Shown here: piece after piece, positions 6,719-14,782 of the stretch
Layout: each line of letters opens with the position of its first letter
How positions within the stretch are numbered: position 1 is the first letter of the stretch
Origin: Chloroflexota bacterium
GTDB taxonomy: Bacteria; Chloroflexota; Anaerolineae; Anaerolineales; Anaerolineaceae
Length of the DNA stretch: 29,865 nucleotides
Assembly (NCBI GenBank): GCA_029265085.1
Contig: JAJUJY010000038.1
Location: 1-29,865 of the forward strand
Reading direction: 5' to 3'
The notes under the pieces: model-generated
Told to the model about the DNA's origin: nothing
Database searches by the model: none
What the model saw: only the letters and a program-made list of their open reading frames with translations
Made by a program: the position numbers and the translations under genes

Positions 6719-8452
6719 ATGAGTAAAAAAGTTACGATGCCCGTGATTTTGGTGGTGCTCTTCAGTATTTTACTGAGCGCCTGCGGCGGTGCGGCTACTC
6801 CGGCTGCCCCCGTTGTTGAGCCAACCGTTGCAGCAACTGCTGTGCCTACGGAAGCTCCTGTGGTCACTGAAGCGCCTGCTCTCGATGTGACTGCGCTGTG
6901 GAGCGCTTTGGTTGCTGACCTGCCCGCTGATAAGGGCTACGGCACAGTTGCTGCCACCAAGCTGAATGAAGAACTGGTTGAAAAACCTGTCTTTATGCTG
7001 GATGTGCGCGAAGCTGCTGAACTGGAAAAAGACGGCTTCATCGAGGGTGCTGTGAATATCCCGGTTCGCGACGTGTTGAATAACCTGGATAAACTGCCCG
7101 CGCAAGATCAACCGATTGTTATCTACTGTGCTTCCGGCCATCGCGGCGGCTTTGTCACCGCTGCGCTGAAATCGTTGGGCTATTCCAATGTCCGCAACCT
7201 GGCGGGTGGAATCGGTGCCTGGAAGAAAGCTGAACTGCCGGTTGTGACGGGTTCTATGCCTGCTGCTCCGGAAGTTGGTGCTGCTCCTGAGATGAAAGAT
7301 CAGGCTCTTTACACCCTGCTGAACGACTATTTGACCAATTTGCCGGAAGGTTTCTATACCACCAAGGCCGATGTGTTGAATGCTGATCTGGCCGATGGCA
7401 AACAGCTCTTCCTGCTGGATGTCCGCCGCGCGGACGAATTTGAGAAGAACGGCCGTATCGCCGGTGCAACCAATGTTCCGTTCGAAGAACTCTTTGCCAG
7501 CCTGGATAAACTGCCCGCCGACAAGACCACCGCGATGGTGATCTACTGCGTTTCCGGGCACCGTGGTTCCATCGCTCTGATGGGCTTGCGCCTGTTGGGC
7601 TATGAAAATGTGGTTAACCTGGGCGGCGGCATCAATGCCTGGAAAGCCGCTGGCTTCCCCCTGGAAGGTTATGTGGATTGGAACGCGACCTGGGGTGAAT
7701 TCCTGGCTGCGCTGCCTTCCGATATGTACGCAATTGGTGCTGCTGATTTGAATGCGGCGATGGCCGACAAAGCTCCTTTCCTGCTGGACGTCCGCGAAGC
7801 CGCGGAAGTGAAAGAGGGCTTTATTGCCGGTGCAGTGAATATTCCGGTGCGTGAGCTGCTCGACAATTTGGACAAACTGCCCGCTCAGGACCAACCGATT
7901 GTGATCTACTGCGCTTCTGGACACCGCGGTGGGCTGGCGATGTCTGCGCTGCGCCTGTTAGGCTACAGTGATGTGAAAAACCTCGGCGGCGGTATTGGCG
8001 CCTGGAAGAAAGCCGAATTTGCCCTGGTGACCGATGCCGAACCTGCTGCTCCGGTAGCTGGCACTGCCCCGGCTGTGGATGCTGCTCGTTTCGACCAGCT
8101 TAAGGCTTTCCTCTCCGGTCTGCCCGAAGGTTTCTTCACGATGAAGGCCGCAGATGTGAATGCTGCCCTGGGCGAAGCCGCCAAACCCTTTGTTTTGGAT
8201 GTGCGCACTGCCGAAGAACTGACCAAAGACGGCTATATTGAAGGCTCTGTCAATATTCCGATTGTTGAGCTGTGGACCCGCCTGAGCGAACTGCCCGCTG
8301 ATAAAGCTGCACCGATCATTGTGCTATGCAAATCCGGGCACCGCGGCGCGATTGCTATGATGGCATTGCGTATGAACGGTTACACCAATGTTTCAAATCT
8401 TGGCGGCGGTATCAACGCCTGGATTGCGGCTGAACTGCCGGTGGTTAAGTAA
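6719..8452 (+). CDS. Lipoprotein with four rhodanese domains
   Basis: A 577-aa lipoprotein (signal VILVVLFSILLSAC, lipobox Cys22) with an Ala/Pro/Thr linker and then four complete rhodanese (sulfurtransferase) domains. Each keeps the active-site loop: YCASGHRGG (Cys137), YCVSGHRGS (Cys277), YCASGHRGG (Cys398) and LCKSGHRGA (Cys537). Each also has an LDVR-type strand and a GG-I-xAW closing motif. Rhodaneses move sulfane sulfur (and can carry selenium) on the active cysteine as a persulfide. The lipid anchor and linker place this one outside the cytoplasm. Domains 1 and 3 are most alike, as are 2 and 4, suggesting duplication of a two-domain unit. The start is the ATG at 6719 with AGAGG upstream. 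It follows the cytochrome gene by 34 bases with no terminator between them, so the two are likely co-transcribed. A strong terminator follows. Confidence 0.92.
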   Translation: MSKKVTMPVILVVLFSILLSACGGAATPAAPVVEPTVAATAVPTEAPVVTEAPALDVTALWSALVADLPADKGYGTVAATKLNEELVEKPVFMLDVREAAELEKDGFIEGAVNIPVRDVLNNLDKLPAQDQPIVIYCASGHRGGFVTAALKSLGYSNVRNLAGGIGAWKKAELPVVTGSMPAAPEVGAAPEMKDQALYTLLNDYLTNLPEGFYTTKADVLNADLADGKQLFLLDVRRADEFEKNGRIAGATNVPFEELFASLDKLPADKTTAMVIYCVSGHRGSIALMGLRLLGYENVVNLGGGINAWKAAGFPLEGYVDWNATWGEFLAALPSDMYAIGAADLNAAMADKAPFLLDVREAAEVKEGFIAGAVNIPVRELLDNLDKLPAQDQPIVIYCASGHRGGLAMSALRLLGYSDVKNLGGGIGAWKKAEFALVTDAEPAAPVAGTAPAVDAARFDQLKAFLSGLPEGFFTMKAADVNAALGEAAKPFVLDVRTAEELTKDGYIEGSVNIPIVELWTRLSELPADKAAPIIVLCKSGHRGAIAMMALRMNGYTNVSNLGGGINAWIAAELPVVK

Positions 8453-8470
8453 ATCTTATTGAAGTTTCGT

Positions 8471-8516
8471 TACAGGGCGGTGGTTCGTTCAGGGATCCAC
8501 CGCCCTGTATTTTTTT
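8471..8516 (+). terminator. Rho-independent terminator after the rhodanese gene
   Basis: A perfect 13-bp stem, TACAGGGCGGTGG (8471-8483) with CCACCGCCCTGTA (8497-8509), followed by a run of seven T (8510-8516). It closes the cytochrome-rhodanese transcript. Confidence 0.92.
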
Positions 8517-8543
8517 GTCAAAAAACCTGGAATGTGATTTAAT
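8515..8543 (+). promoter_or_regulatory. Predicted sigma70-type promoter for the CcmC-like gene
   Basis: TTGTCA (8515-8520) and TTTAAT (8538-8543) are separated by 17 bases. Each box differs from the consensus at one position. Transcription would begin near 8550, about 33 bases before the ATG at 8583. The -35 box starts inside the T-run of the preceding terminator. Confidence 0.55.
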
Positions 8544-8582
8544 GGGTAAGAATTGACAATATCCGACCTGCATGGAGCTGCT

Positions 8583-9203
8583 ATGGAATCAACTCGCGCC
8601 ACCCGTTTGCAAAAAGCCCAGCCCTGGGTGCTGCTGGCTACCCTTTTGGTGATTGGGCTGGTCACCGCATTTGGGCCAACAGAAAAGACCCTGGGGGAAA
8701 ATTTGCGCCTGGTGGTGCTGCACGGTGCCTGGGTGTGGACGGGAAAAATTGCCTTTGGTCTGGCTGCGCTGGCTGGCTTGCTCGCGCTCGTTTTCCGCAA
8801 ACCATTCTGGCAGCGCTGGACGTTAAGCCTGGGACGAACCGGCCTGATCTTTTGGCTGACCTATTTGCCAATGTCGCTGATTGTCCAGCAATTGAATTGG
8901 GGCGGTATTTTTTGGGATGAACCGCGCTGGCGGGTCCCCTTTACCTTTGGTGTGGTGGGGCTGCTGCTGCAAATTGGGCTGCTGCTGCTCAATCAGGCTG
9001 ACTTGACTGCGCTGGGCAACCTGGCTTTTGGGGCGGCCTTGTGGTGGCAGTTAGGCGATATTGAAAATGTGCTGCACCCTGATTCGCCGATATTTGGGTC
9101 AAATTCCCTGTCGATCCAGGTGTTTTTTGTGAGTTTATTGCTGCTCAGCCTGTTTGCCGCGGCGCAGATTGGGTTGTGGTTGAAACAAGGACGGTCGCGA
9201 TAA
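8583..9203 (+). CDS. Six-helix membrane protein, divergent CcmC-like haem-handling protein
   Basis: A 206-aa integral membrane protein with six hydrophobic segments (about residues 8-24, 43-66, 79-100, 117-136, 143-158 and 178-200). Three features match the CcmC/haem-handling plan. His47 lies in LRLVVLHGAW at helix 2, compare the YIHVPAAW region of CcmC. WGGIFWDEPR (106-115) lies between helices 3 and 4, compare the WGxxWxWDxR tryptophan-rich motif. His165 lies in ENVLHPDS between helices 5 and 6, compare the NTLHQ region. Family members bind haem through the two flanking histidines during cytochrome c maturation. The tryptophan motif here is one residue shorter than usual, so this is a distant relative if real. 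The ATG at 8583 follows GGAG (8574-8577). Its position after a multihaem cytochrome locus fits a role in haem delivery, but it has its own promoter. Confidence 0.55.
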   Translation: MESTRATRLQKAQPWVLLATLLVIGLVTAFGPTEKTLGENLRLVVLHGAWVWTGKIAFGLAALAGLLALVFRKPFWQRWTLSLGRTGLIFWLTYLPMSLIVQQLNWGGIFWDEPRWRVPFTFGVVGLLLQIGLLLLNQADLTALGNLAFGAALWWQLGDIENVLHPDSPIFGSNSLSIQVFFVSLLLLSLFAAAQIGLWLKQGRSR

Positions 9204-9233
9204 ATTGATCAGTTTATAATGGATAGGAAAAAA

Positions 9234-9258
9234 ACCGAAAAGTTTTGCCCTTTTCGGT
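9234..9258. other. Inverted repeat upstream of the MFS gene
   Basis: ACCGAAAAG (9234-9242) pairs with CTTTTCGGT (9250-9258). On the plus strand no T-run follows. On the minus strand the stem is followed by a run of T (A-run 9228-9234 on plus), the layout of a terminator reading leftwards. It may block antisense transcription into the CcmC-like gene, weakly end that gene, or act as a leader structure for the MFS gene. Confidence 0.45.
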
Positions 9259-9297
9259 GGTGTGATCCGATTTTCACTGGAACGATAAAGCGATTTG

Positions 9298-10506
9298 ATG
9301 ATGCCTGCAGCCAGCCCTTCTACGACCCCTCGCACGAAAAAACCATCCCTTGCGTTTCAGGTGATGTTGTTCACCCTCACCCGCCTGGTGTTGAACACCA
9401 GTTTGCGCATGGTATATCCCTTTCTCTCATTGTTTCAATCCGGTTTAGGCGTGGGACTGGCGGAATTTTCAGCCTTATTCACGGCGCGCTCCCTGGTGGG
9501 CGGGTTGGGCCCTTTGTTGGCTCCACTGGCAGACCGCCGCGGGCGGAAGGTCAGTATATTGCTGGGCATTGGTCTGTTTGTGGTGGGCGCGGTATTTATC
9601 TTGATCTGGCCGACCTTTCCGATGTTCTTCGCTTCCTCGCTGCTGATGGTGCTGGCATACCAGGTGTATTTACCGGCAATGCAGGCTTACCTGGGCGACC
9701 GGGTGGAATACACCCGACGCGGCCGGGTGATGGGAATTACAGAATTAAGCTGGTCAGCCAGTTTCATTTTGGGCGTTCCGTTGGTGGGGTGGCTGTTGAG
9801 CCGGACGGGAAACTGGCTGTCACCTTTTCCGCTGCTGGCAGGGTTGGGGTTGGTGGCTTTGGTTACCCTGGTGGTCTATATTCCCGCGGACGGTGCAGGC
9901 CGCGTTGAATCCAGTGCATCGGCTGCGAAGTTGAATTTTGGGAAATTATTTACCACACCGAATGTTGTGTTGGGCTTGTTGATGGGGTTGTGTATGACCA
10001 CCGCCAATGAATCAGTCAACCTGGTGTTTGGATTGTGGATGGAAGATGCCTTTCAATTCAAGCTGGCTGCTTTGGGGGCGGCTGCGATTGTTTTAGGACT
10101 GGCTGAATTGGGCGGCGAAGGTGTTTCGGCGGGCTGGGTGGACCGGATGGGCAAAGAGAAAGCCGTTCGAATTGGTTTGTGGGTGAATATTTTGGCTGCG
10201 CTTGCCCTGGTTTTGCTCGGACGCAGTGTGACCGGTGCTTTGGCTGGATTATTTTTGTTTTATCTCAGCTTTGAATTTGCCCTGGTTTCCGCGCTGCCGA
10301 TGATGAGTGAGGCGCTGCCGGAGCTGCGGGCTACCGTGATGGCATCTACAATTGCCAGTTTTGCGCTTGGGCGCGCAGTGGGTGCGCTAATGGGACCTTT
10401 CCTCTACACGACATTTGGTTTTCAAGCCAACGCTGGTTTTGCGTTGGGTATTAATATCCTGGCGTTATTTTTGCTCAGCCGGATCCGGCTGGTTCATGGT
10501 TCTTGA
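9298..10506 (+). CDS. Major facilitator superfamily transporter
   Basis: A roughly 402-aa, strongly hydrophobic protein with about twelve predicted membrane helices in two halves. The loop between helices 2 and 3 carries an MFS motif-A-like sequence, APLADRRGRKVSILLG, and a similar loop in the second half reads AGWVDRMGKEKAVRIG. It is probably a secondary exporter or importer in the cytoplasmic membrane; no substrate can be read. Several start codons are adjacent (TTG 9295, ATG 9298, ATG 9301), none with a clear ribosome binding site, so the start is uncertain by a few residues. It stands alone: an inverted repeat lies upstream and a promoter for hutI lies downstream. Confidence 0.85.
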   Translation: MMPAASPSTTPRTKKPSLAFQVMLFTLTRLVLNTSLRMVYPFLSLFQSGLGVGLAEFSALFTARSLVGGLGPLLAPLADRRGRKVSILLGIGLFVVGAVFILIWPTFPMFFASSLLMVLAYQVYLPAMQAYLGDRVEYTRRGRVMGITELSWSASFILGVPLVGWLLSRTGNWLSPFPLLAGLGLVALVTLVVYIPADGAGRVESSASAAKLNFGKLFTTPNVVLGLLMGLCMTTANESVNLVFGLWMEDAFQFKLAALGAAAIVLGLAELGGEGVSAGWVDRMGKEKAVRIGLWVNILAALALVLLGRSVTGALAGLFLFYLSFEFALVSALPMMSEALPELRATVMASTIASFALGRAVGALMGPFLYTTFGFQANAGFALGINILALFLLSRIRLVHGS

Positions 10507-10517
10507 GTAAATATTTT

Positions 10518-10547
10518 TTGCCTGACGGAGCCTCTTCCCGGTATAAT
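10518..10547 (+). promoter_or_regulatory. Predicted promoter for hutI
   Basis: TTGCCT (10518-10523) and a consensus TATAAT (10542-10547) are separated by 18 bases. Two further overlapping TATAAT-like hexamers lie at 10582-10593 without a matching -35 box. The predicted leader is about 60 bases. Confidence 0.45.
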
Positions 10548-10612
10548 CAAAAGGTCTGTAGGTCTTCTGGCAGCTGTTCCCTATAATTATAATTTTTTTT
10601 GCGGGAGTATCC

Positions 10613-11863
10613 ATGCTGATTCATTCTGCTTCTCAATTGCTCACCCTGGCTGGTGAGCCGCAGCGCGGTAAAGAATTGGGCCGTTTGGGAATTGTCCCAG
10701 ATGGGGCGGTGTTGGTTCGAGGGGGGATTATCGAGCAGGTTGGCCCCAGCGAACAGATGCTTGCGGCATATCCGAATGAAGAGCGTTTTGATGCAGCCGG
10801 ACGGGTGGTGATGCCGGGTTTTGTAGATCCGCATACCCATTTGATTTTTGCGGGTGACCGCGCTGCCGAATTTGAGATGCGACTGGAAGGCAAAACCTAC
10901 CAGGAAATTGCCGCAGCTGGCGGCGGGATCCTTTCAACGGTACGCGCCACGCGCAGTGCCAGTGTGGAGGAATTAAAACGCCAGGCGCGCCCGCGCATGG
11001 CTGGTATCATGCGCCACGGCACAACCACCATTGAAGCCAAGACCGGCTATGGCTTACAGCACCCCAGCGAACTGGAACAATTGCAGGCTGTTCTGGAGTT
11101 GGACGCCGAAGGCCCGCTCGAATTGGTGCCAACGTACCTGGGAGCGCATGATATTGCGCCGGAATATAAGGGCAGAGCGGATGAATACACCGATTTGCTG
11201 TGCAGCCAGATGCTCCCGGAAGTGAAAAGCTGGTGGCAGGCGCATGCCAGCGGGCGGCAGCTGCCTTTTGTGGATATATTTTGCGAATCAATTGCGTTCA
11301 ACCTGGAGCAGTCGCAGCGTGTTTTGCAGGCTGCGCGTGATCTGGGCTTCCCCTTAAAGATTCACGCCGATGAGTTTGATAACCTGGGCGGCGCCAGCCT
11401 GGCGGCTGCACTGGGGGCAGTCTCAGCCGACCACCTGGTTAAGACTTCGTTGGATGATATCGCAGCGATGGCGCAGAGTAACACGGTTGCGGTGGCGTTG
11501 CCCTGTACCCCCTTTGGACTGGCCGATCCGCATTACACGCCTGCCAAAGCCATCCTGTATGCAGGCGGGCTGCTGGCGATTGCCTCCGACCTCAACCCAG
11601 GCACAGCCTGGTGTGAGAATATGCAGTTTGTGATTGCGCTGGCCTGCCGCTACTTGCGCCTGACACCGTCTCAGGCGATTGCTGCGGCAACAATCAATGC
11701 GGCAGCAGCAATTGACCGGGCAAACCGGATTGGCTCTTTGGAACCGGGCAAACAGGCTGACTTGATTTTGTTATCTGTGGACGATTACCGCCACCTGGGG
11801 TATCGTTTTGGCGGCAACCTGGTGCAGCGCGTGATGAAACGCGGCCAGTGGATTAAGTTTTAG
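10613..11863 (+). CDS. hutI: Imidazolonepropionase
   Basis: A 416-aa amidohydrolase-superfamily enzyme, normal length for HutI. It hydrolyses 4-imidazolone-5-propanoate to N-formimino-L-glutamate, the third step of histidine degradation, in the cytosol. Seen in the sequence: the metal-binding VMPGFVDPHTHLIFAGDR (from about residue 66), the HutI-typical GGGILSTVRATR, TTTIEAKTGYGL, LKIHADEFDNLGG, VSADHL, and ASDLNPGTAWCENM near the C-terminus. The ATG at 10613 has GCGGGAG 6 bases upstream. No hutH, hutU or hutG is nearby, so the pathway genes must be scattered if complete. A TTG-started HD-domain gene follows after 17 bases and is probably co-transcribed. Confidence 0.94.
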   Translation: MLIHSASQLLTLAGEPQRGKELGRLGIVPDGAVLVRGGIIEQVGPSEQMLAAYPNEERFDAAGRVVMPGFVDPHTHLIFAGDRAAEFEMRLEGKTYQEIAAAGGGILSTVRATRSASVEELKRQARPRMAGIMRHGTTTIEAKTGYGLQHPSELEQLQAVLELDAEGPLELVPTYLGAHDIAPEYKGRADEYTDLLCSQMLPEVKSWWQAHASGRQLPFVDIFCESIAFNLEQSQRVLQAARDLGFPLKIHADEFDNLGGASLAAALGAVSADHLVKTSLDDIAAMAQSNTVAVALPCTPFGLADPHYTPAKAILYAGGLLAIASDLNPGTAWCENMQFVIALACRYLRLTPSQAIAAATINAAAAIDRANRIGSLEPGKQADLILLSVDDYRHLGYRFGGNLVQRVMKRGQWIKF

Positions 11864-11880
11864 TGGTTTCGAGGTGAAAA

Positions 11881-12516
11881 TTGATTACATTGGAGCAAGC
11901 CAGATCCTGGTATCCTGACGCGGATGCGGTGCACGGGTTTGATCATATTGAGCGTGTTTACGCAATGGCGGAGCGTTTAGCCCTGGCGGAAGGGGCTGAC
12001 CTGGAAATTGTCCGGGCGGCCGCTTTGCTGCATGATATCGAAGGCAGCGCGCCGGGCGGTGAAAACCGCGCTAACCATCACCAGCAGTCAGCCGAAATTG
12101 CTGCAGAAATCCTGCAAAAAGAAGGCTGGGCAGAAGATAAGATCGAAGCGGTGCAGCATTGCATCCGTGCACACCGTTTCCGCGATGACCGCGAGCCGCC
12201 GGTTACGATTGAGGCGAAAGTGATTTTTGATGCCGATAAACTGGATGTGTTGGGCGCAATCGGCGCAGCCCGTACGATTGCCTATGCTGCGCTGGCCGGG
12301 CAGCCAATTTATGCTGAACCTTCTGCACAATTTGTTGCGACCGGTATAAAAGAAAGCGGTGAACCGCACAGCTCGTACCATGAGCATCTTTTTAAGCTTC
12401 GCAAAGTCAAAGACCGCTTGTTTACTGCGGCGGCAAAGGCGATTGCCGAAGAACGGCATGCCTACCTGGATGGCTTTTACGAGCGTATTATTCGCGAAAG
12501 CAAAGGGGAGTGGTAG
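11881..12516 (+). CDS. HD-domain metal-dependent phosphohydrolase
   Basis: A 211-aa HD-superfamily protein. The metal-binding pattern is visible in order: HGFDHIERV (first His), LLHDIEGS (the His-Asp pair), IRAHRFRD (His) and FDADKLDVLGAIG (Asp). This matches the uncharacterised YedJ-like branch, which is expected to hydrolyse phosphate esters; the substrate is unknown. The start is a TTG at 11881 preceded by GAGGTG (11871-11876) with a 4-base gap. It follows hutI by 17 bases, suggesting one transcript, although no functional link to histidine degradation is evident. Confidence 0.85.
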   Translation: MITLEQARSWYPDADAVHGFDHIERVYAMAERLALAEGADLEIVRAAALLHDIEGSAPGGENRANHHQQSAEIAAEILQKEGWAEDKIEAVQHCIRAHRFRDDREPPVTIEAKVIFDADKLDVLGAIGAARTIAYAALAGQPIYAEPSAQFVATGIKESGEPHSSYHEHLFKLRKVKDRLFTAAAKAIAEERHAYLDGFYERIIRESKGEW

Positions 12517-12583
12517 GTCGGTTTGCAATCCTGTAATTGAAATAGGGTTGCCTTTTCGTTTTTATCTGCGTAGAATGAGGGAT

Positions 12584-13207
12584 ATGAGTATTCCATACGG
12601 CCCAATCCTGGTAGTTGAAGATAACCCAAATGTCCGCGAGCTGATTGAAGTGACCCTGCGTTTTAAAGGGTATCCCGTTGTTGCCGCTCAAAATGGGCAG
12701 GAAGCAATGGACATAATTACCCGTGAACGCCCGGCGCTGGTGATCACGGATATTCTGATGCCCAAAATGGACGGCTACAGCCTGGCCCATAATTTGCGGA
12801 AAGACCCGCTAACCAACGGCATCCCGTTCATTTTTGTCTCTGCGACCTACCTGACCCCGGAAGATAAGACCTTTGCACTCAGCCTGGGCGCAGCGCGTTT
12901 TATTGAAAAGCCGATCGATACCGAAGATTTCCTGCTGACGGTTGCGGAAATTTTGACACAGGGACCTGCGACCATGCCGCGGCCATTAAATGACCAGGCT
13001 TTTTACCAGGGTTACCGCCAACGGTTGGAAAGCAAGCTGCAGCACAAAGCCACTCAAATAGCGCGCACGGAGCGCCTGCTGCAATCCCTGCCGGATGACC
13101 AGCGGCCGGCCTTTGAGGCTTTGCTTGCAGAAGCCGTCTCTGACCGGGATGAAATTCAATTCGAATTAAATCAATTGGACGCGATTTTGAAAGAATTAGG
13201 TTTGTAA
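12584..13207 (+). CDS. Stand-alone receiver-domain response regulator with a C-terminal helical tail
   Basis: A 207-aa protein. Residues ~7-125 form a CheY-like receiver domain: acidic pocket VVEDN (Glu12, Asp13), phosphoacceptor Asp56 in VITDILMPKMDGY, the switch serine in FVSA, and the lysine in FIEKPID. The remaining 80 residues are charged and helical (KLQHKATQIARTERLLQS, then a Glu/Asp-rich coil), with no DNA-binding domain or enzymatic output seen. It may act by protein-protein contact. No histidine kinase gene is nearby. An in-frame ATG at 12575 is an alternative start; the longer open frame from 12359 is antiparallel noise over the HD gene. A terminator follows at 13232. Confidence 0.85.
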   Translation: MSIPYGPILVVEDNPNVRELIEVTLRFKGYPVVAAQNGQEAMDIITRERPALVITDILMPKMDGYSLAHNLRKDPLTNGIPFIFVSATYLTPEDKTFALSLGAARFIEKPIDTEDFLLTVAEILTQGPATMPRPLNDQAFYQGYRQRLESKLQHKATQIARTERLLQSLPDDQRPAFEALLAEAVSDRDEIQFELNQLDAILKELGL

Positions 13208-13231
13208 TTCTTTTTTTATGTTGACCAAAGA

Positions 13232-13257
13232 AGCCTGCGCTGACGCGGGCTTTTTTT
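13232..13257 (+). terminator. Rho-independent terminator after the response regulator
   Basis: AGCCTGCG (13232-13239) pairs with CGCGGGCT (13244-13251) with one T-G wobble and a CTGA loop, followed by seven T (13251-13257). Confidence 0.88.
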
Positions 13258-13391
13258 GATTGTGTTCCTTGTTGATCATCATAATTACCAGATAGGTCGA
13301 TCCAATTATTTTTGCAAATCGGCGTACAATTAACCCACGGATACATCCTGCTGTGTTGTTGGGAAAAGAGTTCTTTCTCAGGAGGTCAAAG

Positions 13392-13886
13392 ATGAGCCAA
13401 CCGAAAGTCAGCCGTCCATATATTCCTGAATACGGCATTCCGGAGACGTTGGAAGGTGTGCTGCCCTGGTCGTATGTAGAAGAGCGCATGCGCCAATCGT
13501 TGAATTATTGGATTTCTACGGTTGACCCGCAGGGGCGCCCGCATGCCACTCCTGTTTGGGGCGTCTGGTTAGACGGTACGTTGTATTTTGACGGCAGTCC
13601 GCATACCCGCCGTGGGCGAAACTTGAGCGCGAACCCGGCTGTGGCGGTACACCTGGAAGATGGGATGAAGGTGGTCGTTTTACACGGCGATGCGCTGGAA
13701 ATTAAGGGCATCGAACGCTCTCTGGCAGAGCGCCTGTCCGCAGCGTACACGGCCAAGTATCAAGAATTGGGCTATGCGCCTGAGCCAAACACCTGGGACA
13801 GCGGCGGCGTGTACCGCGTTCAATTAAAACGCGCTTTTGCGTGGACAAAATTTCCCCAAGATACTACCCGCTGGGAATTTGAATAA
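13392..13886 (+). CDS. Pyridoxamine 5'-phosphate oxidase-like (split-barrel flavin/F420) protein
   Basis: A 164-aa protein with the split-barrel fold of PNPOx-like proteins. Seen are SLNYWISTVDPQGRPHATPV (strand-turn that binds the flavin phosphate), GVWLDGTLYFDGSPHTRRGR, NLSANPAVAVHLEDG and VVLHGDALEI. Members use FMN or F420 in redox reactions or only bind cofactor; which applies here is not readable. The ATG at 13392 is chosen over the upstream TTG at 13353 because AGGAGGT (13380-13386) precedes it. It is followed after 35 bases by an alpha/beta hydrolase gene, possibly in the same transcript. Confidence 0.82.
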   Translation: MSQPKVSRPYIPEYGIPETLEGVLPWSYVEERMRQSLNYWISTVDPQGRPHATPVWGVWLDGTLYFDGSPHTRRGRNLSANPAVAVHLEDGMKVVVLHGDALEIKGIERSLAERLSAAYTAKYQELGYAPEPNTWDSGGVYRVQLKRAFAWTKFPQDTTRWEFE

Positions 13887-13921
13887 ATCACCGGCCTGGT
13901 TATGATCACAAAGAGGCTTTC

Positions 13922-14782
13922 ATGACAGTGAACGAAGTCACTCACCATACCCTGAGCATCCGCGAACGTCGTGTGCATTATATTACTGCCGGAGAAACGG
14001 GTCCGACGGTTTTATTGCTGCACGGTGGCGGAATCGATTCGGCTGGGCTTTCCTGGAAATATACCATACCATATTTAGCCAGCCATTGCCGGGTAATTGC
14101 CCCGGATTGGCCTGGGTACGGTGAGTCTGAACTGCCTGTTGATTCCTGGACGCTGGAGCATAATATCCGGTTCTTACAGGAATTCATGGATGCCCTTGGG
14201 CTGGAATCTGCGGCATTGGCCGGGGTTTCCTTGGGCGGCGGCACGGCATTGGGTTTTGCCCTGGCGCATCCGCGGCGGGTGAGCCGCCTGGTGCTGATTG
14301 ACAGCTACGGCTTGCAGCGAAAGGTGGCTTTTCAATGGCTTTCTTATCAAATTACACGCTCTGAGGGCCTGACCCGGGTTACTTATGACTGGTTGGTACG
14401 CAGCCGGTCATTGGTGCGCTGGACTTTAGGCATGATTATGGCCAATAAAGCTTCGATTACGGAGGACCTGGTGGATGAAGTGCTGGAAATTTGCCGCAGG
14501 CCGCAAATTTACCTGCCTTTTTTGCAGTTACAGCAGAATGAAATCTTCCCTGATGGGCTGCGTTCGGTTTTTATTGACCGGATTGGTGAATTAGCTATGC
14601 CGGTTTGCCTGATTCACGGGGATAAAGACAACCTGGTTCCGCTGGCCTGTGCCCAAGAGGCGGCGCGCATCCAACCGGCGGCTGTACTGCATGTGCTGCC
14701 GAACTGCGGTCATTGGCCGCACCGCGACCAGGCGGATTTGTTCAATCAGACGCTGCTCGGCTGTTTGCTGGGACAATCGTAA
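13922..14782 (+). CDS. Alpha/beta-fold hydrolase
   Basis: A 286-aa protein with a complete alpha/beta hydrolase triad. The nucleophile elbow is AGVSLGGG (Ser103), the acid is in HGDKDNLVPL and the base is in NCGHWPHRD. The oxyanion-hole region LLLHGGG is near residue 35. It is cytosolic (no signal peptide), and the substrate is unknown; family members include esterases, haloalkane or epoxide hydrolases and C-C bond hydrolases. GAGG lies before the ATG. It sits between the PNPOx-like gene and the DapA-family gene. Confidence 0.88.
   Translation: MTVNEVTHHTLSIRERRVHYITAGETGPTVLLLHGGGIDSAGLSWKYTIPYLASHCRVIAPDWPGYGESELPVDSWTLEHNIRFLQEFMDALGLESAALAGVSLGGGTALGFALAHPRRVSRLVLIDSYGLQRKVAFQWLSYQITRSEGLTRVTYDWLVRSRSLVRWTLGMIMANKASITEDLVDEVLEICRRPQIYLPFLQLQQNEIFPDGLRSVFIDRIGELAMPVCLIHGDKDNLVPLACAQEAARIQPAAVLHVLPNCGHWPHRDQADLFNQTLLGCLLGQS

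Noticed and set aside
6770..7924. Long minus-strand open frame (384 aa)
   Set aside because: It is antisense to the repeated rhodanese domains; its internal repeats only mirror theirs.
9219..9908. Plus-strand open frame (229 aa) overlapping the MFS gene
   Set aside because: Out-of-frame shadow with Gly/Arg-rich composition. The MFS frame has membrane helices and family motifs.
12359..12583. N-terminal extension of the receiver-domain protein
   Set aside because: It overlaps the HD gene in another frame and the receiver domain begins right after the ATG at 12584.
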